A DNA stretch of 64,000 nt from Pigmentiphaga litoralis (GTDB taxonomy: Bacteria > Pseudomonadota > Gammaproteobacteria > Burkholderiales > Burkholderiaceae_B). Shown piece by piece: positions 1 to 8,367 of this stretch. Position numbers and translations under genes: made by a program. Where the stretch lies: positions 930,001 through 994,000 of the forward strand of contig NZ_JACCBP010000002.1 of assembly GCF_013408655.1 (NCBI RefSeq), given 5' to 3'. The notes below the pieces were generated by a model, which saw only the letters and a program-made list of their open reading frames with translations, was not told where the DNA came from and made no database searches. Every line of letters begins with the position of its first letter. Within the stretch, counting starts at the first letter, position 1.

Positions 1-134
1 GGTCCGCCCACTGGATTGCCGACGAGCGCTTTGCCGAGGCGATCGCCGACTTCCTGGAGCGTGAAACCAAGGGCATGGGGCGGTATCTGGACGAACTCGA
101 ATCTCACACCCCGTTCAAGGCATCGGCCGCCTAG
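1..134 (+). CDS. C-terminal end of a FemAB/GNAT-like acyltransferase (partial)
   Basis: The first 134 bases are the open 3' end of a gene read in the frame that starts at base 3 and stops with TAG at 132-134. The last 43 residues include AHWIADERFAEAIADFLERE-like sequence and end in a DELESHTPFK-type tail. I recognise that ending from the DUF482/COG3146 proteins, which are FemAB- or GNAT-like acyltransferases with no settled substrate. The start lies outside the window, so domain content cannot be checked. It is 48 bases upstream of nadE on the same strand and could share its transcript. The family assignment rests on the tail alone. Confidence 0.6.
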   Translation, partial: SAHWIADERFAEAIADFLERETKGMGRYLDELESHTPFKASAA

Positions 135-182
135 GGCGCGTGCGATAATCGGCGGCGTCAACCACGGTCGGATCTCAGGGCG

Positions 183-1805
183 ATGACAGTCAAAGTCGCG
201 ATTGCACAAATCAACTGCACGGTCGGCGATTTCGCCGGCAATATCGCGCGCATCGTCGCGATGGCCGAGCGCGCGCACGCCCGCGGCGCGGACATCCTGC
301 TCACGCCTGAATTGTCCTTGTGCGGATACCCGCCCGAAGACCTGCTGCTGCGCCCGGATTTCCTGAAGCGCTCGCACGACTTCCTGGGGCAATTGCGCCA
401 TGAACTCGCTACCCTGACTGGCCTGCACGTGATCGTCGGCCACCCCGAACTCGAAGACGGCAAGGTCTACAACTCGGCCAGCGTGCTGATCGACGGCCAC
501 TGCATGGGCGCCTACCGCAAGCACGAACTGCCGAACTACAAGGTGTTCGACGAACAGCGGTACTTCACGCCCGGCGTGCAGCCCTTCGCATTCGACGTCA
601 AAGGCATCCGTTTTGGCATCAACATCTGCGAAGACACCTGGTTTTCGCGCGCGCCCGAAGCCGCCGCCGACCTGGGCGCCGAAGTGCTGCTGGTGCCCAA
701 TGCCTCGCCCTTCCATCTGACCAAACACATGACGCGCGTCGAAACGATGCGGGAACACGTGTCCGAAACCGGCTTGTCGCTGGTGTACGCCAACCTGGTC
801 GGCGGGCAGGACGAGCTGGTGTTCGACGGGGCGTCCTTCGTGCTCGACACCCAGGGCGCCGTGGCCGCGCAACTCCCGGCCTTTGACGAAATCCTGGAAA
901 TTGTCGAGTTCAATGGCGCCGAACCGGTGCGCCAGCCCTATCCCGAACCGCTGTGCGAAGAAGCCCTGGTGTACGGCGCCCTGGTGCTGGGCGTGCGCGA
1001 CTACCTGGGCAAGAACGGCTTTCCGGGTGCGCTGATCGGGCTGTCGGGCGGCATCGATTCGGCCCTGGTGCTGGCCGTGGCGGTGGACGCGCTGGGCGCC
1101 GACAAGGTCCGGGCGGTCATGATGCCGTCGCGGTACACGGCCGACATTTCCTGGACCGACGCCCGCGACATGGCCGAACGCCTGGGCGTGCGCTACGACG
1201 AACATCCCATTGCGCCGATGGTCGATGCGTTCGAAAAGACGCTGGCTGGCGAATTTGAAGGCCGCGCGGTCGACGCTACCGAAGAGAACATCCAGGCGCG
1301 GGTGCGCGGCACGCTGCTGATGGCGCTGTCTAACAAGTTCGGGTCCATCGTGCTCACGACAGGCAACAAGTCTGAACTCGCCACGGGCTACTGCACGTTG
1401 TACGGTGACATGGCGGGCGGCTTCGCCGTCATCAAGGACATCGCAAAGACGCTGGTGTATCGCCTGTGCCGCTGGCGTAATACGGTATCGGACGTGATTC
1501 CCGACCGCATCATCACCCGGCCGCCGTCCGCCGAGCTGCGCCCTGACCAGACCGACCAGGACAGCCTGCCGCCGTACGACGTGCTGGACGCGATCATGCA
1601 GATGTACATGGAAGAGAACCGGTCGGGCGCCGAGATCGTGCAGGCCGGCTACGCCACCGCCGATGTCCAGCGCGTCACGCGCCTGATCCGCATCAACGAA
1701 TACAAGCGCCGCCAGTCGCCGGTCGGCATCCGTGTCACGCACCGGGCCTTCGGGCGCGACTGGCGCTATCCGATCACCAACCGATTCAACGAAGTGTTTG
1801 AGTAA
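183..1805 (+). CDS. nadE: Glutamine-dependent NAD+ synthetase
   Basis: This cytoplasmic enzyme performs the last step of NAD biosynthesis, amidating nicotinic acid adenine dinucleotide with ATP and ammonia taken from glutamine. The 540 residues fit the two-domain glutamine-dependent class. Residues 1-250 are a nitrilase-type amidase with the triad Glu43 (TPELSLCGYP), Lys113 (YRKHELPNYK) and Cys149 (GINICEDTW). Residues 260-540 are the synthetase, with the ATP PP-loop SGGIDSA at 288-294. The ATG at 183 puts the amidase domain right at the N-terminus, as usual. glnB follows after 15 bases, an adjacency common in Burkholderiales that links NAD supply with nitrogen sensing. Confidence 0.97.
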   Translation: MTVKVAIAQINCTVGDFAGNIARIVAMAERAHARGADILLTPELSLCGYPPEDLLLRPDFLKRSHDFLGQLRHELATLTGLHVIVGHPELEDGKVYNSASVLIDGHCMGAYRKHELPNYKVFDEQRYFTPGVQPFAFDVKGIRFGINICEDTWFSRAPEAAADLGAEVLLVPNASPFHLTKHMTRVETMREHVSETGLSLVYANLVGGQDELVFDGASFVLDTQGAVAAQLPAFDEILEIVEFNGAEPVRQPYPEPLCEEALVYGALVLGVRDYLGKNGFPGALIGLSGGIDSALVLAVAVDALGADKVRAVMMPSRYTADISWTDARDMAERLGVRYDEHPIAPMVDAFEKTLAGEFEGRAVDATEENIQARVRGTLLMALSNKFGSIVLTTGNKSELATGYCTLYGDMAGGFAVIKDIAKTLVYRLCRWRNTVSDVIPDRIITRPPSAELRPDQTDQDSLPPYDVLDAIMQMYMEENRSGAEIVQAGYATADVQRVTRLIRINEYKRRQSPVGIRVTHRAFGRDWRYPITNRFNEVFE

Positions 1806-2159
<354 letters not shown>

Positions 2160-2449
2160 TCGCCGTGACCTGTCGTTCCTTGCGGTGAGCAGCAAGCGGT
2201 AAGCGGCAGGCCGACCATGCCGGCCATGCCGGCTTGCCTGCGTGCGTCTGCCTCAAACCCCCCGGGCCGCAGGCGCCGTTTCCCGTCGTTCCTCCCCCTC
2301 ATGCACCGTTCCCGGTGATAATTCCGCCTGATTCACGCACCCGCATGGCCGTCCTCACTCCGCAGCACCGGCTGGGTGCCGTGGACGCGACCCGCACGCC
2401 GTACCCCTTTCGCCGGTACGCGCAAGTGCGAGCGGAACAAGGGAGATCT

Positions 2450-3112
2450 ATGCAGTCGAGTCAGGCGCCAAAGTCCTTCAACCTGCGTGAACAGGTGGTC
2501 CGGCAGGTACGCTCCGAAATCATTACGGGACGCAAGGCGCCCGGGTCGGTCTATACCGTCCCGGGTCTGGCCGCGGAACTGGGCGTCTCGACGACGCCAG
2601 TTCGCGAGGCCTTGCTTGAGTTGAGCCGCAACGGGCTGATGTCGCCCATGCGCAATCGGGGTTTCAGGGTGGAGCAGTTGTCGCTGCAGGCCCTGGACGA
2701 CCTTTTCACCATGCGTGAACTGGTTGAGCGTTTTGCGCTGGAGACCCTGGCACGCGTCGGATTGAAGGACCCGCAGCCCGTGCGCGCACTGGCGGACGCG
2801 GTGGCCGTGGCGGTGGAGCAGGGCGATGTCGCCGGCTACATTGCCAGCGATCAGGCGTTTCACGAAGCGCTGGTGTCCCAGGCAGGCAATCCCTTGATGA
2901 CGCGGATGGTCATGCAATTGCGCGATGACATGCGCCTGTACGGCATCGATTCGGAAGAGGGCGTGCAACGGCAGAAGGCGTCCGTGCAGGAGCACTACCA
3001 GATGATCGATCTGGCCATTCGGCAGGACGTACAGCAGATCGGTGACCTCATCAGCCGGCATATCCTGGCGTGGAAACCCTTGTTCCGGTCTGCGCTGGCG
3101 GGAACGTCGTAA
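2450..3112 (+). CDS. GntR-family transcriptional regulator (FCD subfamily)
   Basis: A 220-residue DNA-binding regulator. Residues 10-75 form the GntR winged helix (LAAELGVSTTPVREALLEL). Residues 80-215 form an FCD effector domain with the usual metal-binding set Asp134, His138, His182 and His204. The frame is open further upstream, but I chose the ATG at 2450 because it follows a GGGAG ribosome site at 2441-2445 and starts directly before the winged helix. FCD regulators generally respond to small carboxylates. It lies just ahead of, and in the same direction as, the molybdoenzyme cluster. Palindromes at 3122-3137 and 3241-3254 in the next gap are its likely operators, so it is probably the local repressor. 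Confidence 0.88.
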   Translation: MQSSQAPKSFNLREQVVRQVRSEIITGRKAPGSVYTVPGLAAELGVSTTPVREALLELSRNGLMSPMRNRGFRVEQLSLQALDDLFTMRELVERFALETLARVGLKDPQPVRALADAVAVAVEQGDVAGYIASDQAFHEALVSQAGNPLMTRMVMQLRDDMRLYGIDSEEGVQRQKASVQEHYQMIDLAIRQDVQQIGDLISRHILAWKPLFRSALAGTS

Positions 3113-3121
3113 GCGCTTACT

Positions 3122-3137
3122 GAGTAGCGCGCTACTC
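3122..3137. promoter_or_regulatory. Perfect 16-bp palindrome, candidate GntR operator 1
   Basis: GAGTAGCGCGCTACTC reads the same on both strands. It lies ten bases after the GntR stop codon. Its core AGTAGCGCGCTACT recurs with one change at 3241-3254, which argues for a protein-binding site rather than a terminator; it has no T-run. Confidence 0.6.
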
Positions 3138-3228
3138 GACGTGTAATTGTTGCGGTCGCTGGTGCTTCTAGCTTCCGCACGCCACTGCCCCCAACAAAGC
3201 GTAGCCCGATCATTCTCGTAAACCCCTG

Positions 3229-3256
3229 TTGTCACGCAGCAGTAACGCGCTACTAT
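3229..3256 (+). promoter_or_regulatory. Predicted sigma-70 promoter of the molybdoenzyme cluster
   Basis: TTGTCA at 3229-3234 and TACTAT at 3251-3256 are separated by 16 bases. The predicted transcription start is near 3263, about 28 bases before the ATG at 3291. The -10 box overlaps the second palindrome (3241-3254), so a bound repressor would block RNA polymerase. The leader shows no good Shine-Dalgarno sequence. Confidence 0.5.
3241..3254. promoter_or_regulatory. Candidate GntR operator 2, over the -10 box
   Basis: AGTAACGCGCTACT differs at one base from the core of the perfect palindrome at 3123-3136. A third, more degenerate copy of the half-site, ACGCGCTAC at 3282-3290, ends exactly at the start codon and has AGTAA at 3271-3275 as a possible partner. 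Two near-identical sites plus a third half-site in 170 bases suggest cooperative repression. Confidence 0.55.
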
Positions 3257-3290
3257 GTGCGCCTTGACCTAGTAATGTGTCACGCGCTAC

Positions 3291-6200
3291 ATGACAACGA
3301 CCACCTTTTCTGGCTATTGCACGCTTTGCCGATCCCGCTGCGGTTCGATCAATGACGTGGTCGACGGACGCCTGGTCAGGGTCTCGCCCGCGCCCGATCA
3401 TCCGACGGGCGGTGCGCTCTGTGCCAAGGGGCGCGCCGCCCCGGAATTGGTCGGGAGTCCGCTGCGGCTGACGCATCCAATGCGCCGGACGACGCCCCGT
3501 GGCGCCGCCCACCCGCAATGGGAGCCGATGACCTGGGATGCCGCCCTGGACGAGATCGCGAGCCGGTTGCTGGCGGCCCGCGACCAGGACGGCGCGGAGT
3601 CCGTGGCATTTGCAGTCACGACGCCCAGCGGCACGCCCATGGTCGACAGCATCGATTGGGTGGAGCGCTTCATCCGCTGTTTTGGCAGCCCCAACCTGCT
3701 GTACGCGGTGGAAGTCTGCGGCTGGCACAAGGACTACGCGCACGCCCTGACCTTTGGACGCGGCATCGGCGTTCCCGACCTCGACCATGCCGACGTGATC
3801 GTGCTCTGGGGCTTCAATCCGGCCCGCACCTGGCTGGCACAGGCCTCGCGTATTGCCGCCGCCAGGCAGCGGGGCGCCAAGGTCGTCGTAATTGATCCGA
3901 AGCAGGATGGTTCCGGCCAGCAGGCCGACTTATGGCTGCCCGTGCGGCCGGGTGCGGATGCCGCGCTGGCGCTGGGGGCGATCCGGCATCTGCTCGAAAC
4001 CGGCAGCTACGATGCCGACTTCGTGCGCGACTGGACCAATGCGCCGCTCCTAGTCGATGCCGAGACCGGCGACCTGTTGCGGGTCAAGGATGTGGACGCC
4101 TCGGCGATCGCGGTGCGGACTTCGGTATCTGCGACGTCAGCCACGACGTCAACCACAACCTCCGCCCAGCCAAGCGCCGCCGCCGGAACGGCTGCCAACG
4201 CCTTCCTCATGTCGACCGCATCGGGCCAGTGGATCGCATTCGACCCCGCACGCCCCACGCCGCCCGACGTTGCCTTGTTTGCCGAGGGCGAGTACCTGTC
4301 CTCCACCGGCCAGCGCCGCCGCTACCGGACCGTATTGTCCGCCTTGCGCCAGCATGTCGCCGACTACACCGTGGAACGGGTTGCGCAACTGACCTGGATC
4401 GCCGAAGACCGCATCGCGCAGTTCAACACGGTGTTCATGGGCGCTCCCCGGTTGGCCTATCACGCGTGGACCGGCGTCGGGCAGCACACCAACGCGACGC
4501 AAACCGAACGCGCCATCGGCACGCTGTACGCATTGACCGGCGCCTGTGACCGCGAGGGCGGCAATCTGTGGACGCGTTCGCCGCCTTACCGTCTGGTCAA
4601 TGAGTACGAATCGCTGCTGCCGGCATCGCAGCGCGCCAAGGCGCTTGGCTTGCACGACCTGCCGCTCGGGCCACCCCGCCTGGGATGGATCACCGCCCGG
4701 GACCTGGCCAAGGCCGTCCTGCACGCACAACCCTATCGGGTGCGGACGCTTGTCAGCTTCGGCAGCAATCTGCTGGTGACCCAGGCCGACGCGGAACGCA
4801 ACGCGCGGATGCTGCGCGCGCTGGACTTTCATGTGCATGTGGATGTGTTCATGAACCCCACGGCGGACCAGGCCGACATCGTCCTGCCGGCCAACCTGCC
4901 GTGGGAACGCGAGGCCCTGAAGCTGGGGTTCGAAATCTCCCAGCAAGCCGTCGAACACGTGCAGCTGCGTCCCCGCATGGTCGAGCCGCCCGGCGAGTCG
5001 CGTGCCGATTACGACATCGTCATGGCGCTGGCGACCCGCATGGACATGGAGGACGCGTTCTTTGGCGGCGACATCGAAGCAGGCTGGAATCACCAGCTGG
5101 CGCCCTTGGGCATTGGTGTCGACGATCTGCGTGCGCAGCCGGAAGGGCGGCGCTTCCCGCAGCCCTTTGACACCCGCAAGTACGCGGTAATGTCGCCTGA
5201 TGGCACGGTCGCAGGTTTTGCCACGGCGTCGCGCCGTGTCGAATTGCACTCCAGTGCGCTGCAGGACATCGGTCAGCCGCCCTTACCCATGTTTGTCGAG
5301 CCCGCGCAGCACCCGGGCAGCGACCCGGCGTTTCCAGTCGTGCTGACCACGGCCAAAAGCGGCTGGTATGTGCATTCCTCGCACCGTCACATTGCGTCGT
5401 TGCGTCGCAAGTCCCCCATGCCGCGCGTGCAGATCGGCGCGGGCCTGGCCGACCGCCTTGGCATCGACGACGGCGCGTGGGTGCGGGTCGTCACGCGCAA
5501 GGGCGCGACGCGGCTGAAGGCGTTGATAGCCCGCACGCTGCATGACCAGGTGGCCGTTGCCGAATTCGGCTGGTGGCAGGGCTGCGAGGCACTCGGGCTG
5601 GCGGATGGCGCCGCCTGGGGCACCTCAAGCGCCAACATCAACGCCGTGCTGGATGACGACGAACGCGATCCGGTCAGTGGCAGCGTGCCCCTGCGCGCCA
5701 CGCTCTGCCGCATCGAAGCGGACCCCGAGGCGAATCGCGGCCACTGGACCGGCATGCGTGCGTTCCAGCTTGTCGAGCGCACTCAGGTGACCGACGACGT
5801 GCAGCGCCTCGAACTCGTGCCGGTCGATGGCAAGCCCCTGCCGGACTTTCTGCCCGGCCAGCACGTCATCGTGACGCTGCCCGACATGGACTGCCGGCGC
5901 GCCTATTCGCTGGTCGGCCCGAACCATCGGCCAGATCGCCTGGCCATTGCCGTCAGGCTGGCGTTGACGCCCGGCGAGGCCCCTGGCCGCGTGTCGTCGC
6001 GCCTGCACAGGGCGGACCTGGGCGTCACGCTGCACCTGTCACCGCCCGCCGGCGTCTTCACCATTCCAACGGAGACGACGCGCCCGATCGTGCTGGTGGC
6101 CGGCGGCATCGGCATTACACCGTTTCTGGGCTATCTGGAGGCCCTGGCCCAGCGCAAGGCCGATGGCCTGTCGACGCCGCCCGTCCTGCTGGTGCATGGC

Positions 6201-6815
6201 GCGCGGCCCGGCTCGCCGCATCCGTTTGCGGACACGCTGGCCGCCCTGGCCGCATCGATCGGCAATGTCGAGCTTATGTTTGTTCACGGCCCGGTCCTGG
6301 CCAATCTGGAGCGCCTGTCGACCCAGTTGGTCGCACGCCGCCCCTTGGCCTACCTGTGCGGCGCGCCGGGTTTCCTGACCGAGGTCAGGCAGGCCTTGTG
6401 CGCGCATGGCATGCCGGACTTCGACATTTTCGACGAGACCTTTTCGTCCGAGGTCACCATCCCGCGCACGCTTGCACCCCAGCGGGTCGGGATCGAGGAA
6501 GCGAACGCCGGGCCCGGCACCGGTCCGGGTGTGCACGTGTCCGCGGACGCCTTGGCGCAAGGGTCCGACACCCTGCCTTCCACGCCCTCCGTCCATTTCG
6601 ACTGGGCACCCGCGATGGGCACTTTGCTCGACGCGGCCGACCGTGCCGGCGTTCCCTTGCCCAGCGGCTGCCGCGTAGGGCAATGCGAGAGCTGCATCAT
6701 GTCCGTCGTCGACGGCAAGGTCGCGCATCTGGCGCCCTACGACGGGCCTCCGGACCGCTGCCTGACCTGCATTGCGGTGCCTTTGACACCCGTCACCTTG
6801 CGGCGATCGCCGTAG
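3291..6815 (+). CDS. Fused molybdopterin oxidoreductase / flavin reductase / 2Fe-2S ferredoxin protein
   Basis: A 1174-residue cytoplasmic protein without signal peptide. Residues 1-790 are a DMSO-reductase-family molybdopterin oxidoreductase with an N-terminal 4Fe-4S site (Cys10, Cys13, Cys17, Cys44). Cys143 in VEVCGWHKDYA sits where formate dehydrogenase and assimilatory nitrate reductase have their Mo ligand. Residues about 810-1070 resemble phthalate-dioxygenase-type reductases, with flavin motif RAYSLVG and NAD motif GGIGITPF. The C-terminus is a plant-type 2Fe-2S domain (Cys1127, Cys1132, Cys1135, Cys1160). The layout suggests electrons passing between NAD(P)H, flavin, iron-sulfur clusters and molybdenum in one chain. 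The substrate is unknown. The ATG at 3291 is forced by an in-frame stop at 3273-3275, and it lacks a clear ribosome site. Confidence 0.85.
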   Translation: MTTTTFSGYCTLCRSRCGSINDVVDGRLVRVSPAPDHPTGGALCAKGRAAPELVGSPLRLTHPMRRTTPRGAAHPQWEPMTWDAALDEIASRLLAARDQDGAESVAFAVTTPSGTPMVDSIDWVERFIRCFGSPNLLYAVEVCGWHKDYAHALTFGRGIGVPDLDHADVIVLWGFNPARTWLAQASRIAAARQRGAKVVVIDPKQDGSGQQADLWLPVRPGADAALALGAIRHLLETGSYDADFVRDWTNAPLLVDAETGDLLRVKDVDASAIAVRTSVSATSATTSTTTSAQPSAAAGTAANAFLMSTASGQWIAFDPARPTPPDVALFAEGEYLSSTGQRRRYRTVLSALRQHVADYTVERVAQLTWIAEDRIAQFNTVFMGAPRLAYHAWTGVGQHTNATQTERAIGTLYALTGACDREGGNLWTRSPPYRLVNEYESLLPASQRAKALGLHDLPLGPPRLGWITARDLAKAVLHAQPYRVRTLVSFGSNLLVTQADAERNARMLRALDFHVHVDVFMNPTADQADIVLPANLPWEREALKLGFEISQQAVEHVQLRPRMVEPPGESRADYDIVMALATRMDMEDAFFGGDIEAGWNHQLAPLGIGVDDLRAQPEGRRFPQPFDTRKYAVMSPDGTVAGFATASRRVELHSSALQDIGQPPLPMFVEPAQHPGSDPAFPVVLTTAKSGWYVHSSHRHIASLRRKSPMPRVQIGAGLADRLGIDDGAWVRVVTRKGATRLKALIARTLHDQVAVAEFGWWQGCEALGLADGAAWGTSSANINAVLDDDERDPVSGSVPLRATLCRIEADPEANRGHWTGMRAFQLVERTQVTDDVQRLELVPVDGKPLPDFLPGQHVIVTLPDMDCRRAYSLVGPNHRPDRLAIAVRLALTPGEAPGRVSSRLHRADLGVTLHLSPPAGVFTIPTETTRPIVLVAGGIGITPFLGYLEALAQRKADGLSTPPVLLVHGARPGSPHPFADTLAALAASIGNVELMFVHGPVLANLERLSTQLVARRPLAYLCGAPGFLTEVRQALCAHGMPDFDIFDETFSSEVTIPRTLAPQRVGIEEANAGPGTGPGVHVSADALAQGSDTLPSTPSVHFDWAPAMGTLLDAADRAGVPLPSGCRVGQCESCIMSVVDGKVAHLAPYDGPPDRCLTCIAVPLTPVTLRRSP

Positions 6816-6893
6816 CGTCATGGCGCCGCCTGTTTCACGTCTTTCCTGCTTTGCGACTTCTCTCACCCTTCAGCATTCAACACGGGAAATGGT

Positions 6894-8345
6894 ATGACTC
6901 ATTCGCAGATCCGGCCGGAATCGCCGACGCCCGACACCCGCCTCATGGCGCGCGTATCGCAAGTCATCGTGTCCTGGGCCGAAAAGTGGTTCCCCGATGC
7001 CTACGTGTTCGTGGTGGTTGCCTGCCTGGCCGTCGCCTTGGGCGCCGCATTCCACAGCGGCGATCCGATGGCGGTCAGCAAGGCGTTCGGTGACGGTTTC
7101 TGGAGCATCATCCCGTTCACCATGCAGATGGTCATGGTCGCCATCACCGGTTATGTCCTGGCCATGTCGCGCCCGGTCGCCGCGCTGCTGCGCCGGATTG
7201 CCCGGGTTCCGTCCACGTCGCGCGGCGCCATCGTATTCATCGGTGTGCTGAGCATTCTGCTGTCATTGGTCAACTGGGGCCTGAGCCTGATCTTCTGCGG
7301 GCTGCTGGTGCGCGAAATGGCGCGGCGCACCGACCTGTCGCTCGACTACCGCGCTGCGGGGGCGGCCGCCTACCTGGGCATGGGCTGCGGCTTTACGCTG
7401 GGCATGAGTTCATCGGCTGCGCAGCTGCAGGCGACGGTGTCCAGCATCCCGTCGTCGCTGCTGCCCATCACGGGTGTGATCGGTTTCGACCAGACCATCC
7501 TGACCTGGCAGAACCTGGTAGTCATCGTCCTGGTCACGGTGCTGTCGGCGCTGATCTGCTACTGGACCGCCCCCGGGCGGGATGCCACGCGTACCGCCGC
7601 CGACCTGGGCGTGGATCTGGACGATGACCAGCCGCCAGTGCTGACGCGGCAGCGCAAGGGCGACTACTTCGAGTACAGCCCCATCCTGACCATCGTAGTG
7701 GTGCTGCTGGGCGCGGGCTGGCTGTACAACGCGTTTCGCAGCGGCAATCCGCTGATCACGATGTCGCAGCTCAACACCTACAACTTCGTGTTCCTGATGC
7801 TGGGACTGTTGCTGCACTGGCGGCCGCGCAGTTTCCTGGACAGCTTCGTGCGGGCCATGCCCAGCGTGGGTGGGGTGCTGCTGCAATTCCCGTTCTATGG
7901 CGGCATCGGGTACATGCTGACCAAAGTCGCCAATGCGCAAGGCGTGACGCTGTCCGACCAGATCGCCCATTGGTTCGTGAACGTGGCGAATGATTCCGGC
8001 GTGTTTTCGGTCCTGGTCAGCGTGTACTCGGCGCTGCTGGGCTTCTTCATTCCGTCAGCAGGGGGCAAGTGGGTGATCGAAGCGCCCTACATCATGACCG
8101 CCGCCAATCAGCTGGAAGCGCATCTGGGCTGGACCGTCATGGTCTACAACATTTCCGAGACGCTGCCGAACTTCATCAATCCGTTCTGGATGTTGCCCTT
8201 GCTGGGGATCCTCAAGCTGCGCTCCAAAGACCTGGTGGGCTACACCTCGCTCCAGTTCTTCATCCATACCCCCATCGTCATCCTGGCCGCGGCGCTGCTC
8301 ATGCCGACCTTCACCTATCTGCCGCCCGTGATTCCCGGCCGGTGA
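6894..8345 (+). CDS. AtoE/TIGR00366-family short-chain fatty acid transporter
   Basis: A 483-residue inner-membrane permease with about twelve hydrophobic segments. Examples are VFVVVACLAVALGAAF near residue 40, FIGVLSILLSLVNWGLSLIF near 120 and LLGFFIPSAGGKWVIEAPYI near 390. The SAGGKW stretch and overall length match the short-chain fatty acid transporter family typified by E. coli AtoE, which imports acetoacetate and butyrate-like acids. It starts 78 bases after the molybdoenzyme gene, behind a GGGA ribosome site at 6884-6887, and the next gene follows after 22 bases. It therefore probably imports the substrate of the cluster, a small carboxylic acid. The real substrate cannot be read from sequence. 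Confidence 0.87.
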   Translation: MTHSQIRPESPTPDTRLMARVSQVIVSWAEKWFPDAYVFVVVACLAVALGAAFHSGDPMAVSKAFGDGFWSIIPFTMQMVMVAITGYVLAMSRPVAALLRRIARVPSTSRGAIVFIGVLSILLSLVNWGLSLIFCGLLVREMARRTDLSLDYRAAGAAAYLGMGCGFTLGMSSSAAQLQATVSSIPSSLLPITGVIGFDQTILTWQNLVVIVLVTVLSALICYWTAPGRDATRTAADLGVDLDDDQPPVLTRQRKGDYFEYSPILTIVVVLLGAGWLYNAFRSGNPLITMSQLNTYNFVFLMLGLLLHWRPRSFLDSFVRAMPSVGGVLLQFPFYGGIGYMLTKVANAQGVTLSDQIAHWFVNVANDSGVFSVLVSVYSALLGFFIPSAGGKWVIEAPYIMTAANQLEAHLGWTVMVYNISETLPNFINPFWMLPLLGILKLRSKDLVGYTSLQFFIHTPIVILAAALLMPTFTYLPPVIPGR

Positions 8346-8367
8346 CCTTCCTGATTCGGTAGCTGAC

